Translations under genes and position numbers: made by a program
Part shown: piece by piece, positions 42,823 through 55,157 of the stretch
Numbering within the stretch: position 1 is the first letter of the stretch
How the letters are laid out: each line of letters begins with the position of its first letter
NCBI GenBank assembly: GCA_002104905.1
Contig: MCFE01000036.1
Location: forward strand, 124,001 to 188,000
Length of the DNA: 64,000 nt
From: Basidiobolus meristosporus CBS 931.73
Lineage: Eukaryota > Basidiobolomycota > Basidiobolomycetes > Basidiobolales > Basidiobolaceae
Direction: 5' to 3'
Notes under the pieces: generated by a model
What the model saw: only the letters and a program-made list of their open reading frames with translations
Database searches by the model: none
Told to the model about the DNA's origin: nothing

Positions 42823-45800
42823 TTATCGGATCTCCTTGGCTGTCTGAGAGGTCGGCGTGGACACCACCGATGAGTTTGAGAGGGATCGGTTCAACGCCAA
42901 GCTGTTCAAGCTCGGCTTTCTGAGCTTCACGTAGTTCTCGCACCGTTTGAGGAGGTCTTTGGATGAGAGACCGCTGCTGCCCTCTATCAAGCCTTGCTCT
43001 TGCAAGATGTCAGCGACATTCGAGGGGATCTAGTGAGGGAGGAGATTTTAGCCGGATGTCGCGAGCAATTCCAATTGTGTTGTTCCGTACCTGCCACATC
43101 TCGTCCTGGTACTTGAGCAATGCGTACACCGTTTCGATGGACAAGAAAGACTCGTCCTTGACCGGGTCCTTCGAGTTGGTGTAGAGGATATTCGGAGCAA
43201 CCACCGTAGCCAGATTGGCCAGATCCATCTTACTGCCAGCGTCTTCACCGACATGGGAGAAGTTCGAAACCCATCGGAGGAAAATAAACAACGCCTCCAT
43301 CGTGTCGCGATGCGGCTTTGGCATCAGACAGCACGCCAAGTGGATGACTTTCCTTCTATCGTGCTCGTTGGGTAATTCTAGCATCGGAAGCAGCGTTAGT
43401 GCCAGTTTGGCGTTAGTGGTCGGTTGATAAGGGTGGACTTACTTTGCGCAGACACAAAGAGCTTTTGCAATTTGAATGTGAGCAGAGGATCTGGCAGTTC
43501 ACGAAGGTATTTCTTCAACAGCGCGGCAATCTGGATGGCATTATCCTTGGTCAGGTCAATATCGGATGGCTCCTTGTCGATAATCTCGGTGAGTTCACGG
43601 AGTCTTCGAATATTTCCATTCTTTCTGAAGATTCCTTCCACGGTCATATCTAAAGGAGGGTTACTCACGGGGTTCGTCCGATCGTCAAAGAGTGCTACTT
43701 ACCCATTTCACTTAGTGCCCGGATGCTCTTTTCAATGAAGATCGGGATTCGAATTCGCCCGGGAATAACACCGAGATCGGAATCCACGCCGTATTTCTCT
43801 ACCATTTGGTCCAGGCTAAGTCCAAACGTGCCATCCACTTGTGAAGATCGTTAGTGCATGGGCCAGCAATAGGCAGCAAGATGGTTGCGCGTACCTTTGA
43901 CTTTGCCCGGCTTCTTGTTTTGCTTCAGCCCGGTTTTGAACCGGTCCCATATTGTTACCTTTCGGGTGTCGACCAGGCTGAGTAGCTCGTCGAAACTGAT
44001 GAATTTCTCAATGAGCGGCGATAAATTGACGATTGCCAGATGCTTCACAATCAAGGTTTCTAGCTCAGATAACTCAGAAAGATAACGCTTCCGGCCACCA
44101 ACCGACGGAGGTGGGTGTGTGATAAGTGGCTTGGTATGCGCGCCAGAGATGGGCCTCTCTATGACGGTTCCGGATTTGATTTGGTGCTGTGTAAGCACAG
44201 GATACTCGCCAGAATTGGTTTGCTCCAGCTTGGGTGACTGGACCACCTTGATCTCATTATCCTTGTCAATGAACAGATTGACAAGGGAATGAATGGAGCT
44301 TGAGTGCTGGTGATGTTCTACGACCGTTTGTCTTCGGGCATGTGTCATGGATTCGGTCAACTTACGGTCAACCTTACGGCTAGGTATCTGCTTGACGGTT
44401 TCGTCCGTTTCGTTCTTGGGGCTAGACGGCTCGTCCAAGTCGTCCGACGTATCGGACTGGGTGAGCTTTTTATCGGAAAGGGTGGATGAGGCAGTAAGTG
44501 CATCTTCTGTAACGAGCGAGTTAGCACGTGTGCAGGCTGATTGTCAACGCATATGGAATTACCATTAACATTAAGTAGAGTATAGAGTCGCTTAAGAGCA
44601 ACGCGTAATAAGAAGGCGTATTGCTCCAGCTGAGTGACATAGCGAAAGCCATGCGCCCGGGCACTCTTCTTGGTGCAATTGGGACAGTATATAAGAGAAT
44701 GTTTTTCATCGAACGTTGCCTCAAAGAACCTGGCATGCAAGGGGGTGGAACACCTGTTACACTTGAAGCACTCGGTGTGCCAACGATAGGTTTCGTACTG
44801 AATACACTCCCCTTCTATCGTAGTGCGGCATCCAAAGCAAAGATCCGAAGTGATCTCGCTAACACGGATGTACGGCCTTCTTGTGGCGGCGTCATTTTCA
44901 CCGAACTCAACCAATTTGTTGAGGAAGGCGTAGATGGCCGTAGCACTACCGTACCGATTTTCCTGTCACGGCAAGAGAGGTTAGATGAGCCTTGAGAAAG
45001 GATTGGGCGCTCTGTGGCTACATACCAGTTTTAATGCGGCGGTTAAAGCGATTCTAATGAGGACTTTCAGGTAATGCGCTAGCCCAGCAACCAAGGTTAG
45101 AAGCTCCTGGGTAATGCCCATCCTCCGTACACCTGACTCCTGTGTATGTGAGAGCAGCGAAAAGAAGCTCACGATTTTTTTACATAAGAGCTTGGGTTCT
45201 TTGGAGTGCTCCATATCTAAGAAAAGTCGCTTGGTTAGACAGGCGAGCTACGTGGCATGGTTCCAGAGTCAAATCACCTGTATGATCGTCATAACGAGCC
45301 AACTGTTCTTCTAGATCATCCACAGCGGAAAATAAAATCTCGACGTGGTTGATAAAGTTCTCTGCCATCTTGACACCCTCTAGATACTCGCCATTAGATA
45401 CATGCAGCAGCATGTCGGAAATACACGCTGCAGAAGACTCTTCAAACGCAGATAGAATCGTCCATATTTGGTAGACTTTGTCCTCCATCCGTCGTTGGTC
45501 ATACTTCAGCTGCTCTGTTGTATGCGATTTGGAATCGACTGGAATAGAAAGCAAGTCTTTAGCAATTGAACGCTGCCATGCCTCATCAGGGTGGATTTAA
45601 CTTACAGGCCTCGTCATGCTCATCCTCGCTAATCCCGTTACTCGACGCAAGCTTGACGTTCCAGAACTGGATTAAGCCGCAGTTAGAAAGACATTCCCAG
45701 TCGAAGTAGCGTAACCGCCGCCATTACCTTATGAATCATATAACACTCTGGATGCCAATGTTCATTGAAACCGTTACGATTCAACTCCACAAATTGCTTT

Positions 45801-46550
45801 AGAATAGCAGTTTGACAACCGCAACAACGGACGGCGAATAGGACAGAGTAATGATAGTGACAATACACCTTTCCCTCATTTTCGTAGTACGAGTCTTGAG
45901 GACCGAACACTGTGGGACATACAGAACAAGTAAAATGCTCTACATGATACCGCTTGTCTAAAGCAGTGATGTACGAGCCGTAGAGAATTCCTCCACAAGC
46001 CTCGCATACCAAATTCAATCGGCGATAATAATCCTTTTCACATATAGGGTATTGCTTTCCATCTTGCCCTACAACTGGAAAGAATTTAGCTGCTACACTT
46101 TGATCGCAATCCTATTGTAAGTCGTAAGTGATCCTGTTCAATCAATGGCTCAAAAAAAGATTAAAAAGGGGAAAGGTAGATGATCAAGATCGTGGGTTTG
46201 CATCTGTGCCACACAGCCGCAGTGCGAAAACCAAGGCGATGAGACAAGTGTGCGTGGGATGCTATGCGCATTAGAAAGTAAACAAAAACTGTCTCTCTTA
46301 CCAAGCAACGGAAACAAGTTAGATGATAGGTTCCATTTAGCGCTCGTACAAATTGACCGGTCATTGGCTCCTCACATTTTGAGCAAGTCTGACTGATGCC
46401 ATTACTGGTTTCTACATTTTTTACGACGTCTTTAGGTGGCGAAATGCGTTGTGTCGATTCGTTAGGGATGGCTAAGTACGAAACATTTTCTGGCGAACTG
46501 ACGACCACATCCTTCGCATTACTGGTGGGGTTGCTTTCGGGATTATCCAT
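42823..46550 (-). CDS. LIM-domain Rho GTPase-activating protein, Lrg1-like
   Basis: About a dozen exons from ATG 46550 (MDNPESNPTS) to TAA 42823. First come LIM zinc fingers: CSKCEEPMTGQFVRALNGTYHLTCF (46390), CEACGGILYGSYITALDKRYH (46010), CCGCQTAILKQFVELN (45830) and, after a helical region, CFGCRTTIEGECIQYETYRWHTECFKC-type finger 4 (44840). A charged linker follows (44450-44000). The RhoGAP domain spans about 43800-43020: IPIFIEKSIRAL, the catalytic arginine in EGIFRKNGNIRRL, LKKYLRELPDPLLTFKL, and NLATVVAPNIL. This LIM-LIM-LIM-RhoGAP order is that of Lrg1, a GAP for Rho1 in cell-wall and septation control. The target could be Rho1 or the nearby Rac. Confidence 0.9.
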
Positions 46551-47776
46551 GTGTGTAGGATAGAATGAACAAGGTCAAACTGGGAGCTAAACACACAGAC
46601 AAGTATAACTATTTTGACTGTTGAAGCTGTCTAAAAGTGACTGTAGCCGAAAGAAGTGATACTGGAAAACACGAAATTCAGGAGAAGAATAAAGGACAAT
46701 AATATCGTTTTCAATTCACCTTGGAATTCATGTTTTGCCCAGCAACATGCTGCCCAATCCTGGAACTCATTGATTGGCCCCCACCTTCATTTAGATCTAT
46801 ATCCCCAGTGACCACATATCGCATCTTGTGCAAATGTCAGAGCATCTAAATCCACCCATATTAAGGATATATAGAAATTATTAGTGGAAATCCGTTGCAT
46901 AGCTAAGCTACATCGACCACCATCACAAACACCAGCGCTAAACGAAAAAATTTCCTTCCTTGAGAGCTCTAGTCAGATTCATTAATCCGAATATGCTGTA
47001 AACATCCGTATTTGTGAGTGCACCAGCCAATGAAGTAGCGGCATTGCGTGGATCGAAAAAAATCCCCCATTGCACTACTAAACCACCATTTACCAGGGTT
47101 CTCCGTGAAAGGAGAATATTTTGACTAAAACAACGTCTACTTTTCATGGATCTTTCTTAATTGGTGTGTGGTGCTTGGTTGTGGCTTACAAGTAAACACA
47201 CCCACCCTCTTTACATATCTCGCTCACTCACGCCCATTTGGTTACACGTAAACACGCACACTGCCTACACTTCTCCATTCACAAGCACACTTCACCACTC
47301 TCGCTCACTCGCGCCCATTTTGCTACACGTAAACACTCACACTCCCCACACTTCTCCATTCACGCATCGCAAGCACACTCTACTACCCTCGCTCACTAGC
47401 TCACCCACGTATCACAATTCGTGTCGCGGCCCTCAACAACGACGCCGGCGGGTATTCCTCATCAAAAGGATCCGATCGGTTTGTTCCGGTATGGCTTATG
47501 CTAAACACTGCGATTAAAGTTGGGTGGATTTGGGAGTGGATGTCACAGAGACGTACCCCACGGAGAATAGAGAGTGGTGGGGAACTGAAGACCAATCATG
47601 GGGAAATGGTCGGTATTCTATTTCATCATGGGTAACTTCGCTGGCATTGAATGGGGAATTGGTGGAGTAGACCAGGGTTGCTACGAAAATTCTACCCCAA
47701 GCCATAATAACAACTCCATCACTTAACCGAAACTGACAGTCAACCATCTTGCTCTGTTCTGTCTTGGTTAGGTAAA
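46551..47776. other. Long intergenic region between divergent LRG1-like and ATP1 genes
   Basis: 1.2 kb with no convincing gene. It contains a diverged tandem repeat of about 81-88 bp at 47221-47405. Small open frames (46938-47147, 47514-47747 on the minus strand) have no recognisable family and look like chance. Confidence 0.5.
47221..47405. repeat. Tandem repeat, about 81-bp unit
   Basis: Units start at 47221, 47302 and 47390 (third one partial), each beginning CGCTCACT and containing CCCATTT, TACACGTAAACAC and CACACTTCTCCATTCAC. The second unit has a 7-base addition, giving periods of 81 and 88. C-rich on this strand with almost no G. Confidence 0.8.
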
Positions 47777-49667
47777 ATGCTTAGAAATACTGCCCTTCGC
47801 GTGGCTGCCCGTCAAGCTCTTGGTCGCAGCGCTGCCTCTATCGTAAGTGTCCTTTCACCCTTCCCACCTGCATCCCTGAGGCAATTCAGATAAACATAGA
47901 CAACCCAAATCATTTCTGCTTGTGCCCTCTACATATGCCCTAGGCCATTACGTAGCGTCTACACTTCCACATCCTTGTATTGTATAATAACCATCAACAA
48001 CAATCTGTAGGCTCGTCACAATGTCGGAGCTCTCTCCATGGCTTCCAGACTTTTCACTACTTCCTCCGTAGTTTCCGCCGGAGCCAAGCCAAGTAAGTGG
48101 TCTATCTATTGGAGCTGTTTGCACTGATGATGCTAACGTCTGGACAGCCACCTCCGAGGTTTCCTCCATCCTTGAGGAGCGTATCCTGGGTCTCTCCGAT
48201 TCTTCTGATATCAATGAGACTGGCCGTGTCCTCTCCGTCGGTGATGGTATCGCTCGTGTCTATGGTCTTAAGAATGTTCAAGCCGAAGAGATGGTGGAGT
48301 TCTCCTCCGGTGTTCAAGGAATGGCTCTTAACTTGGAACCCGACAACGTCGGTATTGTCGTCTTCGGTAACGATCGTTTGATCAAGGAAGGTGACACCGT
48401 TAAGCGTACCGGTAACATTGTCGACGTTCCTACCGGTGAGGGCCTTCTCGGCCGTGTTGTTGACGCTTTGGGTAACCCCATTGATGGCAAGGGCCCTATC
48501 CCTGGCGCCACCCGCCAACGTGTCCAAGTCAAGGCTCCTGGTATTATCCCTCGTCAATCCGTTCACGAGCCTATGCAAACTGGTATGAAGTCCATCGACT
48601 CCATGCTTCCCATTGGTCGTGGACAGCGTGAGTTGATTATTGGTGATCGTCAAACCGGTAAGACTGCCGTCGCCCTCGATACCATTCTCAACCAGAAGAA
48701 GTGGAACGATGCCGATGATGAGAGCAAGAAATTGTACTGTGTCTACGTCGCCATTGGTCAAAAGAGATCCACTGTCGCCCAATTCGTCAAGACCTTGGAG
48801 GAGAACGATGCCATGAAGTACTCCATCGTCGTTGCCGCCACTGCCTCTGAAGCTGCTCCCCTTCAATTCTTGGCTCCTTACTCTGGATGCGCCATGGGTG
48901 AGTACTTCCGTGATAACGGCAAGCACGCCCTCATCGTCTTCGACGATTTGTCCAAGCAAGCCGTTGCCTACCGTCAAATGTCTCTCTTGCTTCGTCGTCC
49001 TCCTGGTCGTGAGGCTTACCCTGGTGATGTGTTCTACCTCCACTCCAGACTTTTGGAGCGTGCCGCCAAGATGAACAAGAACTTCGGCTCCGGTTCCTTG
49101 ACTGCCCTTCCCATCATTGAAACTCAAGGTGGTGATGTGTCTGCTTACATTCCTACCAACGTTATTTCCATTACCGATGGACAGATCTTCTTGGAAGCTG
49201 AATTGTTCTTCAAGGGTATCCGTCCCGCCATTAACGTCGGTATTTCCGTCTCCCGTGTCGGATCTGCTGCCCAAACTAAGGCTATGAAGCAAGTCGCTGG
49301 TTCTCTTAAGCTCTTCCTGGCCCAATACCGTGAAGTCGCTGCCTTCGCCCAATTCGGTTCCGATTTGGACGCTTCCACCCAATTCTTGCTCAACCGTGGT
49401 GCTCGTCTCACCGAGTTGTTGAAGCAACCACAATACAAGCCTCTCCCTGTTGAGCAACAAGTTGCCATCATCTTCGCTGGTGTTAACGGTTTCTTGGATA
49501 AGGTTGATGTCAAGCGTATTGTCGAGTTCGAAGGTGCCTTCCTTCCTCACATGACTTCCAACCACGCTGACCTTCTTGAGGCCATCAAGAAGGACGGACA
49601 AATCACCGATGCCACTGATAAGAAGCTTCGTTCAGTTATCCCTGAATTCGTCAAATCCTTCATCTAA
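47777..49667 (+). CDS. ATP1: Mitochondrial F1 ATP synthase subunit alpha
   Basis: Three exons, 47777-47842, 48011-48092 and 48148-49667, join to 555 residues (family about 545-555). The first two exons encode the mitochondrial presequence ([39 protein letters not shown]), rich in Arg/Ser/Ala. The mature part shows [20 protein letters not shown], the P-loop GDRQTGKT (about 48643-48666), [15 protein letters not shown], and the catalytic arginine region [16 protein letters not shown]. Alpha subunits form the F1 hexamer with beta and carry the non-catalytic nucleotide sites. Codon bias is strong (high expression). AATAAA lies at 49771. Confidence 0.98.
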
Positions 49668-49770
49668 ACTGGATTGATTTGAGTTCACATTTTGCATCTT
49701 GTTATATCTTTATTTTGGTGAGTTATCTTTGTAAGTTTAGCACCATCAACTTTCACTTACTACAATCAAC

Positions 49771-49776
49771 AATAAA
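49771..49776 (+). terminator. Polyadenylation signal of ATP1
   Basis: AATAAA 104 bases after the stop, in the gap before the convergent SMP-domain gene. Confidence 0.55.
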
Positions 49777-49914
49777 ACCGCTCGTCTGCATGATTTGATG
49801 AAGTGACTTTATTCTGGATTGTTTCTACGCTTAATTGGCAATGATGCCTGGTTCATGGGGTCCATGCCAATTTTTCAACGACTAATGCTATATTCTATTA
49901 GATATGTTGGGGAT

Positions 49915-51882
49915 TTATAGTGATTTCGTGTCGGCAGGCTTGTGTGAAGTGTGGCTACCTTCCGAATCGTAGTGCTTGATGTCGTCTTCAGGGGAGAAGA
50001 GCGAGGGACTGTCAAGTGCTTCGTTCGCTATGGCGGACGTCCGTTCGTTGGAGTTGGGGAATGGACTGGGAATCAATTTTTTACGCGGTTTGTCCGCCGA
50101 TGACTCTGACTTGTCAGCAGGATGGAGTGTAGGGCTGGTGCGAGTGGGGTTTTTTCTTCCTTGCCATTCGGGAATCTCCTTCAAGTCGGTGTTCTGTGAA
50201 GTGGCATAGTTTCTGGTCACGTTAGTCACGTTTTTGAGTCCCTTTTCGGTAAGTTTCGAGAGTGAGTTGGGGCGTGAAAGATGGTTTCTTTCTTGTTCTT
50301 TGTCGTGTTGGAGATGGGCTTGCGGTGGTGGGGACAATAGATCGTTGGTGCTCAGAGGTTCGGGTGTAGGGTTAGAATCCATTTCCGGGGCTTCGCTTTC
50401 CTGGGTAGAGGTGTCGCCCTTGTCCTCAAACATCTCAGTGGGAGTTGTAAGCTCATCACGGCCCAAAGGAGTATGCTCCGCACTGTGAGGCAGGGCTTTT
50501 TCGTCTTCGGGAGACGGTGGACTAACCACAGTGTCGACGCGCGGGCTTGTTGGCCCTTGGGAGGGATCTTTCGGCTCCGCGGCATCATCAAATATTCCAC
50601 CGGTTCCATGTGAGGGGAAGAATGGGTAGTCATCCATGTTGGGGAGCACCAGGGCCTCATGAATCATGTCATGTATGCGGCGCTCAATTGCTTGAATGAT
50701 CATGCCGAACTTGAGTTGCTTGTCAGAAACAATCGGCTCGATGTTAAGGGACATCACTGGATCTTCACAAAACCCTAACCAAAATCGGTTGGTTGGCGGT
50801 GGTTTGACCTTCAGGTGCATTTTTCCAGAGAGCTTCTTGAGAGTAACGGCCAAAACCAGGTTGACCTTGAGTGGCTTTAACCTTGCAGTAACCGATATAA
50901 TAGCCTCGGTCTCCACCTCAACACTAAATCCCCCTGTGTAATCGATGCAGAACTCAGCAGTCATCTCTCCATTGGGTTGCAGGTCAAGTAGCTTTGGGTT
51001 GGTGATGGTTGGCATGCTATCTCCGACGTGAAGATCGCGTACCGCAATATCGCCTAGGAACGAGGGTTTTTTCACTTTCGAGCTCTTGAGGACTATTTTC
51101 CGAATGAAATAATCTTTGATGGATTGCGTTTTATAGATGCTGAGGAATAAGCGCCCAAGAAAGGCATTCAGCCACTGTGTCTGTAGGTGATGCTCGTCTG
51201 AATGAACTGTGCGGATCAAATGGTATATGGCTGCGTGATCGAAGTCGGTGGCGTTTCTCTCCACCTTGGATTCCTGAGAATTTTGGCCTATACGAGAAGC
51301 CCGAAGGAATCCCAGGAACCAGTCTTCCTTCTCCACGGGAGTTTTGGCAAAAACAAAATACTCTGAATGCGCGTTAACTTCTTCAGTTCGAAGTTTGAGC
51401 TGAATTGGCAAGTCTTTGTGGAACACTTCGTTATCAGGCAGCGAGGTAGGGTAGATGGAAACGTCGTATTTCATAAGGTTGATAATGCCCAGACACGTGT
51501 GCAGTTTTTCATCTGTGTATAGCCATATAGTTTCTCGATTCAGGATGACATAATAAAAGTCTTTACGGGTGCCGAGTCTTCCTTCTATAAATTGCTTCAG
51601 ACCTAGGATCAGCAGGGAGGAGAAATCGACAGGTGCATTTCTTGGGACCAGAGTATGGGGAGGGGTAATTCGCAGCCAGCCAACACGGCTGTCTTGCAGA
51701 ACATCTTTATCCACCAACAGAGGTTTCTCCATTTTTTCAAACTCACACTTCGGCGTGGATTTGGGCCATGTTGGTATTCCATTTATCCATAGATATAGCG
51801 GCACCAGAAGTAGCAGAAGCACCATGGGGGCTATGACAATGCCGCCTAAAAAGAAGGCCGACACATGTGCGATAAGGGACAT
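49915..51882 (-). CDS. SMP-domain lipid-transfer protein, Nvj2/TEX2-like
   Basis: A single frame of 655 residues. One N-terminal transmembrane helix (about 10-33, GGIVIAPMVLLLLLVPLYLW) would anchor it in the ER. Residues about 70-200 form a PH-like region (VGWLRITPP, DFYYVILNRETIWLYTDE, EYFVFAKTPVEKEDWFLGFL). Residues about 225-440 are an SMP domain (TQWLNAFLGRLFLSIYKT, FLGDIAVRDLHVGDSMPTI, LWLGF-like FWLGFCEDPVMSLNIEP, MIHEALVLPNMDDY). A long Ser/Pro-rich disordered tail follows. TM-PH-SMP is the layout of yeast Nvj2 and animal TEX2, which move ceramide or other lipids at ER-vacuole/Golgi contacts. Intronless. Confidence 0.88.
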   Translation of the reverse strand: MSLIAHVSAFFLGGIVIAPMVLLLLLVPLYLWINGIPTWPKSTPKCEFEKMEKPLLVDKDVLQDSRVGWLRITPPHTLVPRNAPVDFSSLLILGLKQFIEGRLGTRKDFYYVILNRETIWLYTDEKLHTCLGIINLMKYDVSIYPTSLPDNEVFHKDLPIQLKLRTEEVNAHSEYFVFAKTPVEKEDWFLGFLRASRIGQNSQESKVERNATDFDHAAIYHLIRTVHSDEHHLQTQWLNAFLGRLFLSIYKTQSIKDYFIRKIVLKSSKVKKPSFLGDIAVRDLHVGDSMPTITNPKLLDLQPNGEMTAEFCIDYTGGFSVEVETEAIISVTARLKPLKVNLVLAVTLKKLSGKMHLKVKPPPTNRFWLGFCEDPVMSLNIEPIVSDKQLKFGMIIQAIERRIHDMIHEALVLPNMDDYPFFPSHGTGGIFDDAAEPKDPSQGPTSPRVDTVVSPPSPEDEKALPHSAEHTPLGRDELTTPTEMFEDKGDTSTQESEAPEMDSNPTPEPLSTNDLLSPPPQAHLQHDKEQERNHLSRPNSLSKLTEKGLKNVTNVTRNYATSQNTDLKEIPEWQGRKNPTRTSPTLHPADKSESSADKPRKKLIPSPFPNSNERTSAIANEALDSPSLFSPEDDIKHYDSEGSHTSHKPADTKSL

Positions 51883-52399
51883 TTAGGAGGCCAAGGGAGT
51901 CGATGGGAATCCAATAATAGCAGGTAATGGAAAGAAAGCAATAAAAGGAAGGACACAGATCAACGCTTCAAGTCTTGTAAGTATATAAAGTAAAGAATAT
52001 ATATATTTAGTGGGTGGCAATCAGAAGTAAGGAACAGAGCTGACGATGCATTGAGTGAAATACCAAGGTTCAGGCAGGTATGGGAATTAGGGCCCAAAAA
52101 GGAAACACTCGATAACATAATGATGTATTCATTCCTCCATTACTCCATTTCTCCATTACTCCATTCCTCCCTTACCACTTTACCTAAATCCAGTTTAATT
52201 CACATCTGGGCTAGCAGTTATACCAACAGCTATGCCAAGTTGGATCCAAGAGAAATAGATTCCTGATGATTGGCCGAAGACAATTTGTTTATTGTTTTGC
52301 TGGAGTGACCAAAGGTTTTGTTTACATGGTTGAGTTAAAGTAATCAAGAATCATCGTTCTTGAACGTCTACTAATCTTTCTTCACCACCAAGTTCACTC
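51883..52399. other. Intergenic: divergent promoters of the SMP and condensin genes
   Basis: Contains a CTCCATT(A/T) micro-repeat at about 52132-52172 and an AT run TATATATATTTA near 51995. No gene recognised. Confidence 0.45.
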
Positions 52400-55026
52400 A
52401 TGAGCTCGAACAGCGACATCGCTTCTGCGTTGGCGGAGAACGTACCGAGAATATTTCAGGAGGTTCAGAAAACCGTCGCGAATCATCGCAAGCTTGCCAA
52501 TGTTCTACGAAAGCTTCAAGAAAAGGCCTCCCAGGTCGGAAAACGAAAGCTCGACAACCAGTTCCTATCTGGAGAGCAGAGCTTCAACCTGGAATTCACC
52601 CGAAACCTGAGCAAAATCCTTCCAGTCAAAAAAAGGGAGCCTGCAGTGGACAGGGTCATCAAGTTCGTGCAAACCTTCATACAGTATAGCCAGGAGAAGG
52701 ACAATGCTGCTGATAGCGATGCCCAACAGGACCCGGAAGCCTCCGAAGAAACCCTGTCCTCGCGTTTTGTTGAGTATCTGATGAAATATCTTTTGGGGGG
52801 CGTGAATGCGAAAGATAAACCAGTGCGCCTAAGGGTTTGCCAGATGATTGCTCTCACCATCAACTCCCTTGGCGAGATAGACGAGGATCTCTACAACGAG
52901 CTCAAGTCAAAGTTGCTCGATTGTGCCAGGGACAAAGAAGCCAGTGTTCGTGTCCAGGTGGCTATCGCGCTTTCGCGACTTCAGGATACCGACGACGAGG
53001 TGGGAAGCGTGACGGAGAAGCTCATCGAGATGCTCAGAAATGATCCAAGTGCCGAAGTCAGACGCGCCGTATTCTACAATATCGAACTCACCGAGGCAAT
53101 TCTTCCATACATCCTGGAGAGAGCACGTGACGTGGATGCCACGAACCGCAAGTGTATTTACTTGAGATCAATGATTGAGATCGGCGACTTCAGAATCCTA
53201 TCCATCGACGACCGCGAGAAGCTTTTGAAATGGGGATTGTCGGATCGTGATGCCAACGTCAAGAAAGCATGCAGTAAGATGCTCTCCGAGCACTGGATTA
53301 GCCAGGCTGACAACAACCTCCTCGAGTTCCTGGAGAGACTCGATGTCATCTGCAGTGATGCTGCTGACAGTGCGCTCAGCTCATTCTTCGAGGCGAACCC
53401 AGAAGTGTGCGATAGTTTCTCCTTCAACGACCAATTCTGGGAGAATCTGACACCAGAGAGTGCATTCTTGGCGCGCGTGTTCTGCGACTACTGCAAGAAG
53501 CATAACGAAGAGAAGCTAGAAGAAACCCTGCCAAACGTCACTCAGCATGCTGTCTACCTTCAAGAATACAGCCAGCTCATGTTGGTAACCGAAGAGGGGG
53601 ACGCGGCAAAAACCGAGCTAGAGTTCATTGTGAACCAGCTGTTGTTAATGGCGGGACACCTTGATTTCGCAGACGAAATAGGTCGCCGACATATGTTCAC
53701 GCTGTTGAAAGAAACACTCATCTATACCGACGTGCCTGACAACCATCTCTCCAATGTTATCGCAATCCTGAAGAAGATCTCGGTCAGTGAAAAAGACTTC
53801 ACCCGGCTAATCATTGAGATCATCATTGATGTCCGCGAAAGCACCGAGGAGGCACTTAAAGAAAAGTATCAAGATCAAGATCTGGATGAAGACGAGGATA
53901 TGGAAAAACGAATCCTCGAGGCACTGGCCACCCTGAAATGCCTGAACATCGCCAAAAACATGTTGGAGCGCAGTAACGAAAGTCTACGCGACAACTCATC
54001 CATGTACGGTTTGTTGAATGAGCTCATCATTCCGGCCACACAAAGCTCGGAAGACATCTTGAAGGAAACGGCGATTCGTTGCTTGGGTCTCTGTTGCCTG
54101 CTCGACAAGAACCTTGCCGCCGAGAACTTCCAAGTCTTCATCCACTGCGTGCTCGAGGGCCATATTGAGCTGCAGGAACAAGCGTTGATGATTATATTCG
54201 ACTTGATCATGCTCTTCGGCATTGGCTCGCTCACCGCCAAGCTGGATGACCCCAACATCTTGGACCAATTGTTCCAAGAATGTATGGATTGTGATGTGCC
54301 AGAGATCCTGGCCATTGCCACTGAAGGGGTCTCTAAGCTGTTCATCTGCAAGGCGCTAACAGATACAGACCAGTACCTTCCGTACTTGGTCACCGGATAC
54401 TTCCATCCCAAAACGGCTGACAATCAACGCCTTCGCCAGTGCCTCAGCTACTTCTTGCCCGTTTTCTGCCACTCGTCACACAAAAACCAACAGGCGATGA
54501 TAAGGATTGCTCCCCAGGTGATATGCGACCTAGTTCAGGTACACAAGGAGCTCAATCTGGACGAAGAGATGGTATCTCCATTGCAGATAGGCCAGCAATT
54601 CGCCGATTGGACTGATTCCCACAAACTAGTCAGGTAAGTAAGCCAAGTGCTTGGTGGAGATCTCGTGGTTCTCGCTCTAACGATTCATTGATTGCCTGCA
54701 GATCCCAGTTCCCTCAAAGCGAAGAGACCGACCATGGCATGCATGCTGAACTGGTCAAGGAGTTGCTACAGTTGACGGAGAGCGAGGCAGCCGGTTCAAG
54801 AAAAACCCTGCTCCAGATTCTCACCAAGTTCAGAGTGGACGAAACCGCGGGCGAGGAACGTCTACAACGACTATTGAACGCCATCGAACGGTTCAAGAAG
54901 CAAAACCCAGTCATCGACGCTGTCTCGCGCAACGCGCTGAAGCGTTTGGAAACGTCGGTACTGACAGCGCTGGAAACTCTTCAACAACAAGAATCATCTG
55001 CTGATGAAGCGGCCACCTCGCCCTAG
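52400..55026 (+). CDS. Condensin complex subunit 3 (CAP-G/Cnd3/Ycg1)
   Basis: Two exons, 52400-54633 and 54702-55026, give 852 residues, close to fission yeast Cnd3 and shorter than budding yeast Ycg1. The N-terminus IPRIFQEVQ-like VPRIFQEVQKTVANHRKLANVLRK leads into a chain of HEAT repeats: FVEYLMKYLLGGVNAKDKPVRLRVCQ-type repeat, DKEASVRVQVAIALSRLQD, DPSAEVRRAVFYNI, RDANVKKACSKML and ETAIRCLGLCCLLDK. It ends in helices after SQFPQSEETD. This HEAT subunit with the kleisin Cnd2 forms the DNA-holding 'safety belt' of condensin in chromosome compaction. The single intron (68 bases) joins KLVR to SQFP in frame. Confidence 0.93.
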
Positions 55027-55157
55027 ACTGACCAAACCACTCTTCTCACCCCTGTGTATATTCCTGCCCCACCCTTCCATTCCCTTCATCGTTTTGTTTG
55101 GTAGAATATTGTCGAATATTGTCGAATATTTTTATATATAAATGGATGAAACTGGCT

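Noticed and set aside
48102-49601. 499-codon open frame antisense to ATP1
   Set aside because: Shadow of a strongly codon-biased gene; its protein is low-complexity and resembles nothing. The sense frame is unquestionably ATP1.
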